A DNA stretch of 30,351 nucleotides from Eubacterium sp. AM49-13BH (lineage in GTDB: Bacteria > Bacillota > Clostridia > Lachnospirales > Lachnospiraceae), in NCBI RefSeq assembly GCF_003464165.1, contig NZ_QSEK01000031.1:1-30351 (forward strand). The letters run 5' to 3'. The translations under genes were made by a program, and so were the position numbers. The stretch's first letter is position 1. Every line of letters starts with the position of its first letter. Shown here in pieces: positions 9,105-17,397 of the stretch. The notes beneath the pieces are model-generated. The model was not told where the DNA came from. It saw nothing but the letters and a program-made list of their open reading frames with translations, and did not search any database.

Positions 9105-9277
9105 GTGTGAGCTGGCTCATCTCCGCGGGTTGCGCGAGCAGCTCATACTCCAGAACTTCGTTCTGTCGTTGTCGCGGTGCTCCTCGTAAAGCCATACAAA
9201 GTTCCCAGTCCGTGCAAGCACGGCTGCCAGCTTTTTCCGTCTATTCTCATCGCTACCAGTGTGCCGTTCCGGCACAC
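9105..9277. other. GC-rich, hairpin-rich non-coding stretch
   Basis: The stretch between the alkylation-repair gene and the tRNA operon is about 58% G+C over 9121-9240, far above its surroundings. It contains three short perfect hairpins: 9152-9164 (5-bp stem, TTC loop), 9210-9223 (6-bp stem, AA loop) and 9259-9277 (8-bp stem, TTC loop). Its end also carries GAGCTG/CAGCTC arms near 9109-9150. Open frames cross it on both strands, but one begins inside tRNA-Met and neither has a ribosome binding site, so I call it non-coding. It may be a repeat element or the leader of the alkylation-repair transcript. Confidence 0.5.
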
Positions 9278-9278
9278 G

Positions 9279-9310
9279 AAAAAAGTGGAAGCATCAACTG
9301 CCTCCACTTT
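9279..9310 (-). terminator. Terminator of the tRNA operon
   Basis: The 12-base arms 9282-9293 and 9299-9310 pair with one G-U pair around a 5-base loop. On the minus strand they are followed by TTTTTTC. The structure lies 6 bases after the 3' end of tRNA-Met. Confidence 0.88.
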
Positions 9311-9316
9311 AGATAG

Positions 9317-9390
9317 TAGCGAGAGAGGGATTTGAACCCACGACACCACGGGTATGAACCGTGTGCTCTAGCCAACTGAGCTATCTCGCC
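9317..9390 (-). tRNA. tRNA-Met(CAU), elongator type
   Basis: A 74-base cloverleaf: acceptor arms GGCGAGA/TCTCGCT with discriminator A, D-arm AGCTCAGTTGGCTAGAGC, anticodon stem CACGG/CCGTG around TTCATAC (anticodon CAU), and T-loop TTCAAAT. The base-paired first position (G-U) argues against initiator tRNA, which has an unpaired C-A there. CCA is not encoded. The T-stem has one T-T mismatch. A CAU anticodon could also be lysidine-modified tRNA-Ile2; elongator Met is more likely. Confidence 0.9.
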
Positions 9391-9420
9391 ATAATATTTA
9401 CTGAATGTCTTAAAAAGAAA

Positions 9421-9493
9421 TGGGGCCTACAGGGCTCGAACCTGTGACCCTCTGCTTGTAAGGCAGATGCTCTCCCAGCTGAGCTAAGACCCC
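9421..9493 (-). tRNA. tRNA-Val(UAC)
   Basis: A 73-base cloverleaf: acceptor GGGGTCT/AGGCCCC, D-arm AGCTCAGCTGGGAGAGC, anticodon stem TCTGC/GCAGA around CTTACAA (anticodon UAC), T-arm ACAGG/CCTGT with TTCGAGC loop, and discriminator A. CCA is not encoded. It is first in a two-tRNA unit with tRNA-Met 30 bases downstream. Confidence 0.95.
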
Positions 9494-9538
9494 ACATTCA
9501 GAACAATTCACTTGATTTCTCTCGCAAACTGCTCTGCT

Positions 9539-9568
9539 ATTATAATATTAAAACTTGATATATGTCAA
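9539..9568 (-). promoter_or_regulatory. Promoter of the tRNA-Val/tRNA-Met operon
   Basis: On the minus strand, consensus TTGACA (9568-9563), an 18-base spacer and consensus TATAAT (9544-9539) lie about 45 bases before tRNA-Val. Consensus boxes fit a stable-RNA promoter. The stretch from here to 9612 is A/T-rich with T-runs, but I see no clear terminator hairpin for the upstream gene. Confidence 0.85.
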
Positions 9569-9612
9569 GCACTTTTTTGACTTTTTTCAAAACTTTTTTC
9601 ACAAAATTTTAA

Positions 9613-11031
9613 TTAGAACAAATACCTCGTCCACAACAGGAAATTCTTAATCAGCTTCATTCTGCGTTCTCTCTTAGGAGTAAGCTCCACAGGCTGCACA
9701 TTATATGGATTATCGTATGTGCCATCAGCATTAGCCTTTCTTGCACTATGCTCATACGTCTGCATGGCACCGCCAAGCTGTTCATTAATCTCCTTGCTGT
9801 CAATAACAAGCATAAGCTCTGTATCAAGATACACACTTCTCATATCAATATTAAATGAACCAACCACCGATATATCATCATCTATAAGAACCGACTTTCC
9901 GTGGTATGAATATCCGCCTTCATATTCCCACACTTCAAGCCCTGTGCCAAGCACCTTATCCTTATGCGCATAATAATCTGCTGATCCAAATGGATTGCCA
10001 TTATTGCCTACCGAATTAGTCATCAGTGACACATTTTCAACAGAATCGCATACCTTCTTTAATCCGTCATACATATACTCATTGCAGATAATATAAGGCG
10101 TATGTATCTTAACCTGCGAATCCGCCTGCTCCATGAGCTTAGTAAGCTGATACCACACTACCGGCTTTTTCGCGCCACATTCTATCGGATTACTCAGAAG
10201 CGCTATATTATTCACCTCAACGGTCTCATCTTCATAATCAGTGTCAGTCAGATAATCTTTGTTATCCACATAATATATGCTGTAGTTATCAAGCAACTCC
10301 TTTCTCGCCGCCTTTACCTTCTTATTGCCTGCACATCTGTTATTCTTTAAAAATGCTTTGCTCTCCTTATAGTTCCATACACTCTCATAATAAGCAAGAA
10401 CATCATTCACAGAACTGTTTTCATCAGGGTTATCACAGGCAACAAGCACATCCCTGTCGTAATTCTTATGTCCCGGATATGCTCCCAGGAAATAATTAAA
10501 AGTATTCCTTCCTCCAAGTATATAATTAGTCCTGTCTGCTATGACATATTTGTCATGAAGCCTTCCCATTGACTGCCATGGCTTGAATGGATTAACTTTG
10601 TTATATATCTTCACATTGACATTGTCAGATGACGCAAGTGCCTTAAAATCAGGATTGCCTTTCATCTTAGTAAACCCAGATACACCATCAACTATTACAT
10701 TAACCGATACTCCCCTGTCTGCAGCGTCTATAAGTGCGCCAAGCATAAGTTTTCCGCTGTCATCAGACCTGAAGTCAAATGTAGAGAGAATAACTTCTTC
10801 CTTCGCGTTGCTTATCATTCTTATTCTCTCCTTAAGTGCCTCATCATTATCCTCGATAATGCGTGCACGCTCGGCACTTGTTCTCTCTTTCCATATGCCC
10901 TGTTCATCAAGCTGCTTCATCTCGTCAGCAGTAAGTTCTGGCTGTCTGTGGTAAGTTATTAAAGCACATGATACAATTGCTGCAACTAGCGCAACAAGCA
11001 GTATCACTGCTCCAAGAATTATTCTTTTCAT
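9613..11031 (-). CDS. Phospholipase D/cardiolipin synthase-like protein
   Basis: A 472-residue protein from ATG 11031, with an N-terminal membrane helix (about 3-27) and two HKD catalytic motifs, HDKYVIAD (H159, K161, D166) and HGKSVLID (H377, K379, D384). The second is followed by GSFNIDMRS, as in phospholipase D-like transphosphatidylases. Cardiolipin synthases of this type join phosphatidylglycerol molecules at the membrane. With one helix and a long insert between the motifs it is not a standard ClsA, so the substrate is uncertain. A TTG at 11058 with AAGGAG upstream could add nine residues. I prefer the ATG, which has AGGAGA 6 bases upstream. Confidence 0.85.
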   Translation of the reverse strand: MKRIILGAVILLVALVAAIVSCALITYHRQPELTADEMKQLDEQGIWKERTSAERARIIEDNDEALKERIRMISNAKEEVILSTFDFRSDDSGKLMLGALIDAADRGVSVNVIVDGVSGFTKMKGNPDFKALASSDNVNVKIYNKVNPFKPWQSMGRLHDKYVIADRTNYILGGRNTFNYFLGAYPGHKNYDRDVLVACDNPDENSSVNDVLAYYESVWNYKESKAFLKNNRCAGNKKVKAARKELLDNYSIYYVDNKDYLTDTDYEDETVEVNNIALLSNPIECGAKKPVVWYQLTKLMEQADSQVKIHTPYIICNEYMYDGLKKVCDSVENVSLMTNSVGNNGNPFGSADYYAHKDKVLGTGLEVWEYEGGYSYHGKSVLIDDDISVVGSFNIDMRSVYLDTELMLVIDSKEINEQLGGAMQTYEHSARKANADGTYDNPYNVQPVELTPKRERRMKLIKNFLLWTRYLF

Positions 11032-11114
11032 AAGCTTTCTCCTGTTGTAAGATTTCAAGATTATTCTCCTTAAATATTATCTCTATCCTTTTATTACCCC
11101 GGCTCTCCCGTAAA

Positions 11115-11153
11115 CAAAAAAGATGTGTCATATATTATATATACAACACACCT
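11115..11153 (-). terminator. Terminator after purB and the flavodoxin-like gene
   Basis: The 15-base arms 11121-11135 and 11139-11153 pair fully on the minus strand using three G-U pairs, around a 3-base loop. They are followed by TTTTTTGTTT. The structure lies 40 bases after the flavodoxin-like stop codon. Confidence 0.82.
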
Positions 11154-11192
11154 TTTCGATATCACATTAAATATTTATGAATTATTCTTAAA

Positions 11193-11774
11193 TTATCTTA
11201 TATAGTTAGTCTTTATCTTATTCTCGCCCTGTGGAAGCTCAATTCCAGCCTTCTTCGCTGCCTCTACTGACTTAACAAGCCATGCAAAATTCTGACCTAA
11301 AAGTCTCATTGTCTGCATGCCTTCCTCGTCCTTTACAACTTCATCTGGTGTATTGCCATGTACTATATTCCAGTAGTTGGATGACACAACTGGCATCTGG
11401 TTAATCTGGAAATACTTATTCAACACATCAACAGTTGATGTTGTTCCACCACGGCGGGCAGATGCGATTGAAGAACCACATTTGTAACGAAGCTCATTGC
11501 CATATGTACCAAATAATCTGTCGAGGAACATCATTATCTCTCCTGTTGGAGAAGCATAGTAAACAGGGGAACCGACTATAAGTCCGTCTGCATCTGTAAC
11601 CTTTGCACCGACTTCCTTAACTACTGCATCAAGCTCGCCTTTTACAACTCTGCTGCCTACTGCAACTATCTCAGTCTCAATACCCTGTGCCTCTAATTCC
11701 TTAGCAACAACAGAAAGCGCTGTATATGTACAGCCCGCATCTCTTCTGCTGCCATTAACTAATACAACCTTCAT
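11193..11774 (-). CDS. Flavodoxin-fold NAD(P)H-dependent FMN reductase
   Basis: A 193-residue protein with the flavodoxin-like fold of the NADPH-dependent FMN reductase/iron-sulfur flavoprotein group. The phosphate-binding loop is VNGSRRDAGCTYTAL (6-20), the second flavin contact is GSPVYYASPTGEI (68-80), and RRGGTTSTVDVLNKYF supplies the third loop region. It has no Fe-S cysteine cluster, so it is probably a simple flavin reductase or quinone/nitro reductase. GGAGGTG precedes ATG 11774. It follows purB by about 24 bases and shares its terminator, so the two are probably co-transcribed without an obvious pathway link. Confidence 0.85.
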   Translation of the reverse strand: MKVVLVNGSRRDAGCTYTALSVVAKELEAQGIETEIVAVGSRVVKGELDAVVKEVGAKVTDADGLIVGSPVYYASPTGEIMMFLDRLFGTYGNELRYKCGSSIASARRGGTTSTVDVLNKYFQINQMPVVSSNYWNIVHGNTPDEVVKDEEGMQTMRLLGQNFAWLVKSVEAAKKAGIELPQGENKIKTNYIR

Positions 11775-11798
11775 GTTATAACACCTCCAAATTATTGA

Positions 11799-13229
11799 TT
11801 AAACATTAATCTCTGCCTTCATGCCAAGCTCTTCCTTATTAGAATCAAGAATAGGCTTGATAATATTAGCAAGATACTCGTCAACCTGTTCCTTAGAACG
11901 GCCAACATACTTCATAGGATCAAGCTTTGACTGTAACTCTTCAAGAGTAACACCGAACATTGGCTCTGCTGCAATAAGCTCAAGAAGGTTATTATCAAGA
12001 CCTTCCTGCTTAACTCTCTTTCCTGCTATCATAGAAAGCTCTCTGATCTTCTCATGAAGCTCCTGTCTGTCTCCACCAGCCTTAACAGCGTCCATCATAA
12101 TATTCTCAGTTGCCATGAATGGAAGCTCTGCCATCATATGTTTGATGATAACCTTGTCATATACAACAAGTCCGTCAACAACATTCAAGTAGAGGTCAAG
12201 AATTCCATCAACAGCAAGGAATCCTTCAGGAACTGACATTCTCTTGTTAGCTGAATCATCAAGTGTTCTCTCAAACCACTGTGTAGATGAAACAATAGCA
12301 GGGTTAAGTGCATCACTTATAACGAAATCAGCAAGTGAAGCCATACGCTCACTTCTCATAGGGTTACGCTTGTAAGCCATAGCTGATGAACCAATCTGTG
12401 ATTTTTCAAATGGCTCTTCAACTTCCTTAAGGTGCTGTAATAATCTGATATCATTAGAGAACTTGTGTGCGCTCGCAGCAATTCCTGCAAGTACATTAAG
12501 CACTCTTGTATCAACTTTTCTTGAATATGTCTGTCCTGAAACTGGAACGCATGCGTCAAATCCCATCTTTTCTGCAATCTTTCCGTCAATCTGGCGAATC
12601 TTATCCTGATCTCCATTGAAAAGTTCAAGGAAGGAAGCCTGTGTACCTGTTGTACCCTTACAGCCTAAAAGCTTCATTGTAGAAAGTACATAGTCAAGAT
12701 CTTCAAGATCCATAACTAATTCGTTGAGCCATAATGTAGCTCTCTTACCAACTGTAGTTGGCTGTGCTGGCTGAAAATGTGTGAAAGCCAGTGTAGGCTG
12801 TGCCTTATATTTATCTGCGAACTTAGAAAGCTCATCAATAACATTAACAAGCTTCTTACGAACAAGCTTTAAGCCTTCTGTCATGATGATGATATCAGTA
12901 TTATCACCAACATAGCATGAAGTTGCTCCAAGATGTATGATACCTTTAGCCTTAGGGCACTGAAGTCCGTAAGCATATACATGTGACATAACATCATGTC
13001 TTACTTCCTTCTCTCGTCTCTTGGCATCCTCATAGTTAATATCATCCTTGTGAGCCTTTAACTCATCAATCTGCTCCTGTGTAATAGGAAGTCCAAGTTC
13101 ATGCTCTGTCTCTGCTAATGCAATCCAGAGTCTTCTCCATGTCTTAAACTTCATGTCAGGAGAGAAAATGTACTGCATTTCCTTGCTTGCGTATCTTTCT
13201 GCAAGTGGTGTCTGATATCTGTCGTTCAT
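11799..13229 (-). CDS. purB: Adenylosuccinate lyase PurB
   Basis: A 476-residue enzyme that splits SAICAR to AICAR and adenylosuccinate to AMP, two steps of purine synthesis. The fumarase/aspartase-superfamily signature SSAMAYKRNPMRSERMASLA contains the mobile catalytic Ser loop. HLGATSCYVGDN and TRVDTRVLN-like segments (YSRKVDTRVLN) fit the substrate site. At 476 residues, with the MAYKRNPMRSER signature, it resembles the longer human-type enzyme more than the 430-residue Bacillus type. An ATG at 13247 is in frame, but AAAGGCGG lies about 7 bases before ATG 13229, so I chose the latter. Confidence 0.95.
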   Translation of the reverse strand: MNDRYQTPLAERYASKEMQYIFSPDMKFKTWRRLWIALAETEHELGLPITQEQIDELKAHKDDINYEDAKRREKEVRHDVMSHVYAYGLQCPKAKGIIHLGATSCYVGDNTDIIIMTEGLKLVRKKLVNVIDELSKFADKYKAQPTLAFTHFQPAQPTTVGKRATLWLNELVMDLEDLDYVLSTMKLLGCKGTTGTQASFLELFNGDQDKIRQIDGKIAEKMGFDACVPVSGQTYSRKVDTRVLNVLAGIAASAHKFSNDIRLLQHLKEVEEPFEKSQIGSSAMAYKRNPMRSERMASLADFVISDALNPAIVSSTQWFERTLDDSANKRMSVPEGFLAVDGILDLYLNVVDGLVVYDKVIIKHMMAELPFMATENIMMDAVKAGGDRQELHEKIRELSMIAGKRVKQEGLDNNLLELIAAEPMFGVTLEELQSKLDPMKYVGRSKEQVDEYLANIIKPILDSNKEELGMKAEINV

Positions 13230-13291
13230 CTCGTATCCGCCTTTCATATATCAATTCTAAGTATGCAATCATCCAGACCGCATACAAGTTA

Positions 13292-13320
13292 AGTATATCA
13301 TAGCAGGCTTGTGTTTGCAA
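13292..13320 (-). promoter_or_regulatory. Promoter of purB
   Basis: On the minus strand, TTGCAA (13320-13315), a 17-base spacer and TATACT (13297-13292) lie about 63 bases before ATG 13229. The -35 box begins only two bases after the stop of the broken permease gene, so no terminator separates the two units. Confidence 0.7.
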
Positions 13321-13321
13321 T

Positions 13322-15793
13322 TTATGACTTTATTTTAAATTCTTTATACCGCTTGTGATTCTCTTTAATATTCCTATAAAATAAGATTCCCCCACATGTA
13401 ATTCCAATTACTGCAACTATTACCCCATTAAATTGATTTCCTGTTCTGTTCCAATTTTCTGATACAAGCAACGGGGTTACTACAGATACATAGTATAAAT
13501 TGCTAAATCCTATTATATACAATATGTGTGTAATTGTTAAAGCAAAGGATATTATCAGCGAATGCATATAATCAAAAATATCTGAAATCAAAACTATAAT
13601 AGCTGAAATTGCAACCATTATAATATACTTCCATATCATGATTACAGCTATATATTGTCCTAACGACATTGGAATCTTTATAGCTCCAAACATAGGATAA
13701 TCCTGTATTAACATTGTATAATCTTTAACGCCATACATATGAGTAACATTTACAATATCAGGTATAAATATAATTCCCCAGACTATTGCCACAACAATAC
13801 ATGTTGAACATGCCTTTATTAATATCCTCTTGCCACGCCCATATGCTGCAGAACGAATTAATGCTGTCACATTCTGCCTTTTATCATCAGACATAATACC
13901 ATGTAATAAAAAAGCCAGACTCATAACCCCGATTAACGCATATTTGCTTTCATGATCATACAGTCTTTTTCCAAACATATCTTCAACAATATATGGTTTG
14001 ACAACTGTTCCATTTATATCTTTTTTCTTAAGTTCTTCCAAATTATTAATATTTCTATGTATTTCATCAAGACCAGTCTTATATAAAGCTGCCTGCTTTT
14101 TTGCTTCATCAAAATCTGCTTTACTGTACTCTCCTGAATCCATGTCAAATGAATTTGAAATATCAATTAACCTGTTGTCCCAGTATTCTTTTTCTTCTTC
14201 ATATTTATTTACTATGCAATATAATTCTTCCGATAATTGCATTCCTTCTGCTTCATTATAATAGTTTGTTGCAATTATCATATTCTCGTCATATATATAC
14301 CCTCTTTTTATACCACTGATACTTACAATATATATAACAAATAATACAACTACTATGCCCTTTCTTACCCAGAGTATTTTATATAACTCCATAATAATAA
14401 GAGGCATTTGTGCAACGCATTTCTGCCAGATAGTATTAATTCTGGCACTTATATTATCAAATATACTTCTTTTCCTTGATGCCTTAATAATGCAGGATTC
14501 CAATATACCAATCGCAGAAAATAAAATTATGCCAATAATACATATAACAATTATATAATATATCCGGTCTGTTATAATTCCACATAATCTAACATTTGCA
14601 TAATTAGTCAGCGTATGCTCCGGTAAAATCATACTCCATATGTTAATATTCTTAAGGAACACAAATGAACTTTTACTTGAAATCTTTGTATACAGAATAT
14701 ATTCTGTCAAAATCCAATTACTACAATCCCCATTCCTATAGACACATTGCTAAATATACCAGCTATAATCCAAGCCAGTAATCCTGTTAAAAAAAATGCC
14801 AACGCAGAAAGCAAAATCATATATAAAACAAAAACAGCTTTAGTATGTGTAAAACTTATTGTTGAATATGCATGCCAGCTCTGTAAAGAATTCCCTAAAA
14901 ATCCAAGTCCACCATATATGTAAAATGCAACAGAATATACACACATATATACAAACAGAGTACTCAAAATACTTATAACAGCAAGTGTAATAATTCTTTG
15001 TACTGAAAGTGCTATTCTTCCATGTCTGGATGCATATATCATATATATCAATCCGTTCTTTCTGTCATCAAAAAAACGAAATGCGCTAATCATAACAGCT
15101 ATAATAATCAATATATTAATATATGAGCTTGCTGATGTAACTGCTTCTATTGCAGCACTGTTATCCGGATTAACAGATACATTATATAATTTTTTTTATA
15201 TCATATTTCGACTTTAAAATATTAATATGTGCAAATGATGATTTATCCGAATATATGCCTGACCGGAGCATTGTATCTGCCTGCGCAATATATTTATCTA
15301 AATCTTCATAATATCCATTAACATATTCAATATTCTGATCATACAGCTTAAGAGCTGCCTTTATTTCATCAGAATTATCTAAATATTCGTCCAGTAATTT
15401 TTCCTCATTCAATTCGATAAAATAGTCATAAATTTCTGGAGCTGTTTCCCGATATCTATTTATTTTTTCTTCGTATCTCCCCGCATCATATACTTCTTTA
15501 TCAGTATCTTTAAGGACTTTCCATTCCGCCATATTCAGTATCATATATACTTTTGCTTTTGCCTTAAAGCTTGCTGTTATTTTATCCATCGTTGCACAAT
15601 TATTATAATAATCTTTTAGCATTTGATTATAATACATATAAATTGTTTTAGTTGAATAAGTATTGTTATCTATTACTGTTGTATTATTAAATTGATAAAA
15701 TACAATAATAGAGACAACCGAAACAATCAATATAATTATAGCAAACCTTTTGTCTAACAGTCTTTTAAATTCCACCATACATAATTGCCCCAT
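13322..15793 (-). pseudogene. Broken ABC-2-like large membrane protein, two frameshifts
   Basis: Three consecutive open segments together match the full layout of the intact membrane protein at 17398-19356: 15793-15182, 15181-14707 and 14710-13322. In the first break a run of eight A on the coding strand (15197-15190) shifts the frame; with seven A the frame reads on as KYDIKKLYNVSVNPDN. In the second, four T (14712-14709) end the middle segment at TGA; with five T it reads VVIGFLTEYILYTK. The shifts cancel, and the whole length is a multiple of three (about 823 residues). The later segments start only at TTG codons without ribosome binding sites, so they are not separate genes. The likely start is MVEFKRL at 15778, matching MQELKRI of the paralogue. 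It overlaps the upstream lipoprotein stop by one base. Sequencing error or transcript slippage are alternatives to decay. Confidence 0.8.
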
Positions 15794-17199
15794 TATTGCA
15801 TGAATTTTCCATTATACATTATTTCCCAGTTTTTACTTTCAGAGAGTATTTCGTCCTTTCTCAACATAACCATCAAAAGACTAATTTCATTAACATCTCT
15901 TACATCTTCTCCCTTCCCCACAAACTCATCATATGCTGTTTCAGAATCGTTTGTACTCATTATTATATACCTTTCATCACATGCTGTAAGATTAGCATAT
16001 CCATTATATTCTTTTTGATATATTATCTTTGCATCATTATCAAGGATACATAATTCTCCACTTTGTCCTGAAGATAACGCTCTGTTAATATATATATAAT
16101 CATCATCGCATTGCAAATCATATGCCATTGTATCTGGCAGGTCATATATCTTTTCTTTTTCCCCTGTTTTTATATTGTATCTGAATAACGCGGCTTCTAT
16201 ATCAAGTTTATCTGAGCTAAGTTCGTCTATATAATATATATATTTTGTGTTTACAGCATAGCCTTTAATACTTGCATACTCATTTCCTTCAATTCTTTTA
16301 TTGCAATCTCTTGGTGCATATGATTTCATTAGTTCTGTCAGATTCTCCCCCTGTGTACAATATATAGTATATATAAACATATCATTGTTCTCATCATATG
16401 AACATGTTTTAATATACAATGTATCTTTTACTGCCTGTATATCACAATCAAAATCTTTTAAATAACTGTTCTGCGCTGCTGATTTTTCATAACTCATAAT
16501 CTTTTCTGTCTTATTTGTTTTAAGATCTGTCCTGTATAACACAATTTCAATTGTCTGAGATTCTAGTGAAACTGTTCTTTTCCCCCAGCTATACACAGCA
16601 TTTTTAAATATACACAAATCATTTGTTCCGCCCCCATATGGAACATATTCCGGATTATCATTAATTACACAATATTCCTTTTTGTCATGTCCATTTTCAT
16701 CAAAGGATATCAGCTTAGTTCCAGATGTATCATCATATGAAATCATATATAGTCTATGCTTATAATAAACAAATCCACCATCATTTTCTCCTCCTGCATC
16801 AAAATATGCTTCACACTCAACATTATTATGTTTACAATCTATCTTGCTGCATAACGGCGTAACCGTCTCGGAATTAACATCATAATAATATAATATTTTC
16901 CTATAAGCATTCTCGTCTGAATTGCCTGTTTTGTCTTTCGAATCATCCTGATAATATTTAGAATTAATCATATTATCACTCTTAACACTATAATTTCTCG
17001 CAAAATAATATCCGTCTTCCGCTACCGCCACCTTATGATTATCTTTTATGTAATACTGAAAATCATTGCTATCATATACAAAATCCGGAAATTTATTTTC
17101 ATAAGTAACAGTTGTAACTTCCTCTCCAGAATAATTTTTCCCACATGCTGATAAAGCACATGCTGATAATATCATAATCGCCACCAGTGTTTTTTTCAT
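15793..17199 (-). CDS. Lipoprotein with beta-propeller-like repeats and Cys/His motif
   Basis: A 468-residue protein. The signal peptide ends in lipobox LSAC, with lipidation at Cys19. Repeated short strands of the form YYY-x-L-x-D-x-T (for example LYYYDVNSETVT, LYRTDLKTNKTE, LFRYNIKTGEKE) suggest a beta-propeller of about six blades. After the first repeat it carries C117-x4-C122-x-H124-x4-C129, shared with the proteins at 20101 and 21295. AVAEDGYYFA likewise matches their AAVEDGYYYM and AAAEDGYYYV. An excellent GGGAGG precedes ATG 17199, and the stop overlaps the start of the broken permease. It probably works outside the membrane with that permease; ligand unknown. Confidence 0.75.
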   Translation of the reverse strand: MKKTLVAIMILSACALSACGKNYSGEEVTTVTYENKFPDFVYDSNDFQYYIKDNHKVAVAEDGYYFARNYSVKSDNMINSKYYQDDSKDKTGNSDENAYRKILYYYDVNSETVTPLCSKIDCKHNNVECEAYFDAGGENDGGFVYYKHRLYMISYDDTSGTKLISFDENGHDKKEYCVINDNPEYVPYGGGTNDLCIFKNAVYSWGKRTVSLESQTIEIVLYRTDLKTNKTEKIMSYEKSAAQNSYLKDFDCDIQAVKDTLYIKTCSYDENNDMFIYTIYCTQGENLTELMKSYAPRDCNKRIEGNEYASIKGYAVNTKYIYYIDELSSDKLDIEAALFRYNIKTGEKEKIYDLPDTMAYDLQCDDDYIYINRALSSGQSGELCILDNDAKIIYQKEYNGYANLTACDERYIIMSTNDSETAYDEFVGKGEDVRDVNEISLLMVMLRKDEILSESKNWEIMYNGKFMQ

Positions 17200-17215
17200 A
17201 ACTATCCTCCCATAT

Positions 17216-17352
17216 TTATATAATCACACTTGGCAGCTGCATTATAGATGTAAGTATTATTCCAAGAAAAACACATAATTCTACAACCGAAATAACAGCC
17301 ACCACATATATCCCATTACTTTTTGCACCTCGTTTTTATACCTGTACTTCAT
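17216..17352 (-). pseudogene. Possible frameshifted small membrane protein
   Basis: Between the permease and lipoprotein genes an open stretch encodes GIYVVAVISVVELCVFLGII, a clear single membrane helix, then LTSIMQLPSVII and a stop at 17216-17218, just before the lipoprotein ribosome binding site. It has no start in its own frame. Adding one A to the A5 run at 17337-17333 would join it to an ATG at 17352 (MKYRYKKRGAKSNGIY...), giving a 45-residue basic-N-terminus membrane peptide. Against this, that ATG overlaps the -10 box of a likely promoter. It may be a remnant or chance. Confidence 0.3.
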
Positions 17353-17380
17353 TATAGCATACAATGTTTTATTTAATCAA
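17351..17380 (-). promoter_or_regulatory. Internal promoter before the 468-residue lipoprotein
   Basis: On the minus strand, TTGATT (17380-17375), an 18-base spacer and TATAAT (17356-17351) preceded by TGC form an extended -10 promoter. It starts about 18 bases after the stop of the permease gene. It would give the lipoprotein and broken permease their own transcript with a leader of about 145 bases. Confidence 0.6.
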
Positions 17381-17397
17381 TTCAATACTGCATATCT

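Noticed and set aside
9086..9316. 76-codon plus-strand gene
   Set aside because: It overlaps the start of the alkylation-repair gene and the tRNA terminator, is basic and low in helix-forming pattern, and has no ribosome binding site.
9143..9349. 68-codon minus-strand gene
   Set aside because: Its start lies inside tRNA-Met and it crosses the tRNA terminator; no ribosome binding site.
13322..14710. Independent 462-residue membrane protein
   Set aside because: It starts at TTG overlapping the previous stop without a ribosome binding site; one extra T joins it to the preceding segment in homology with the intact paralogue.
14707..15111. Independent small membrane protein gene
   Set aside because: It starts at TTG with no ribosome binding site, and the frame is open upstream to the A8 run. 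It aligns with the middle of the paralogous giant permease, so it is part of the broken gene.
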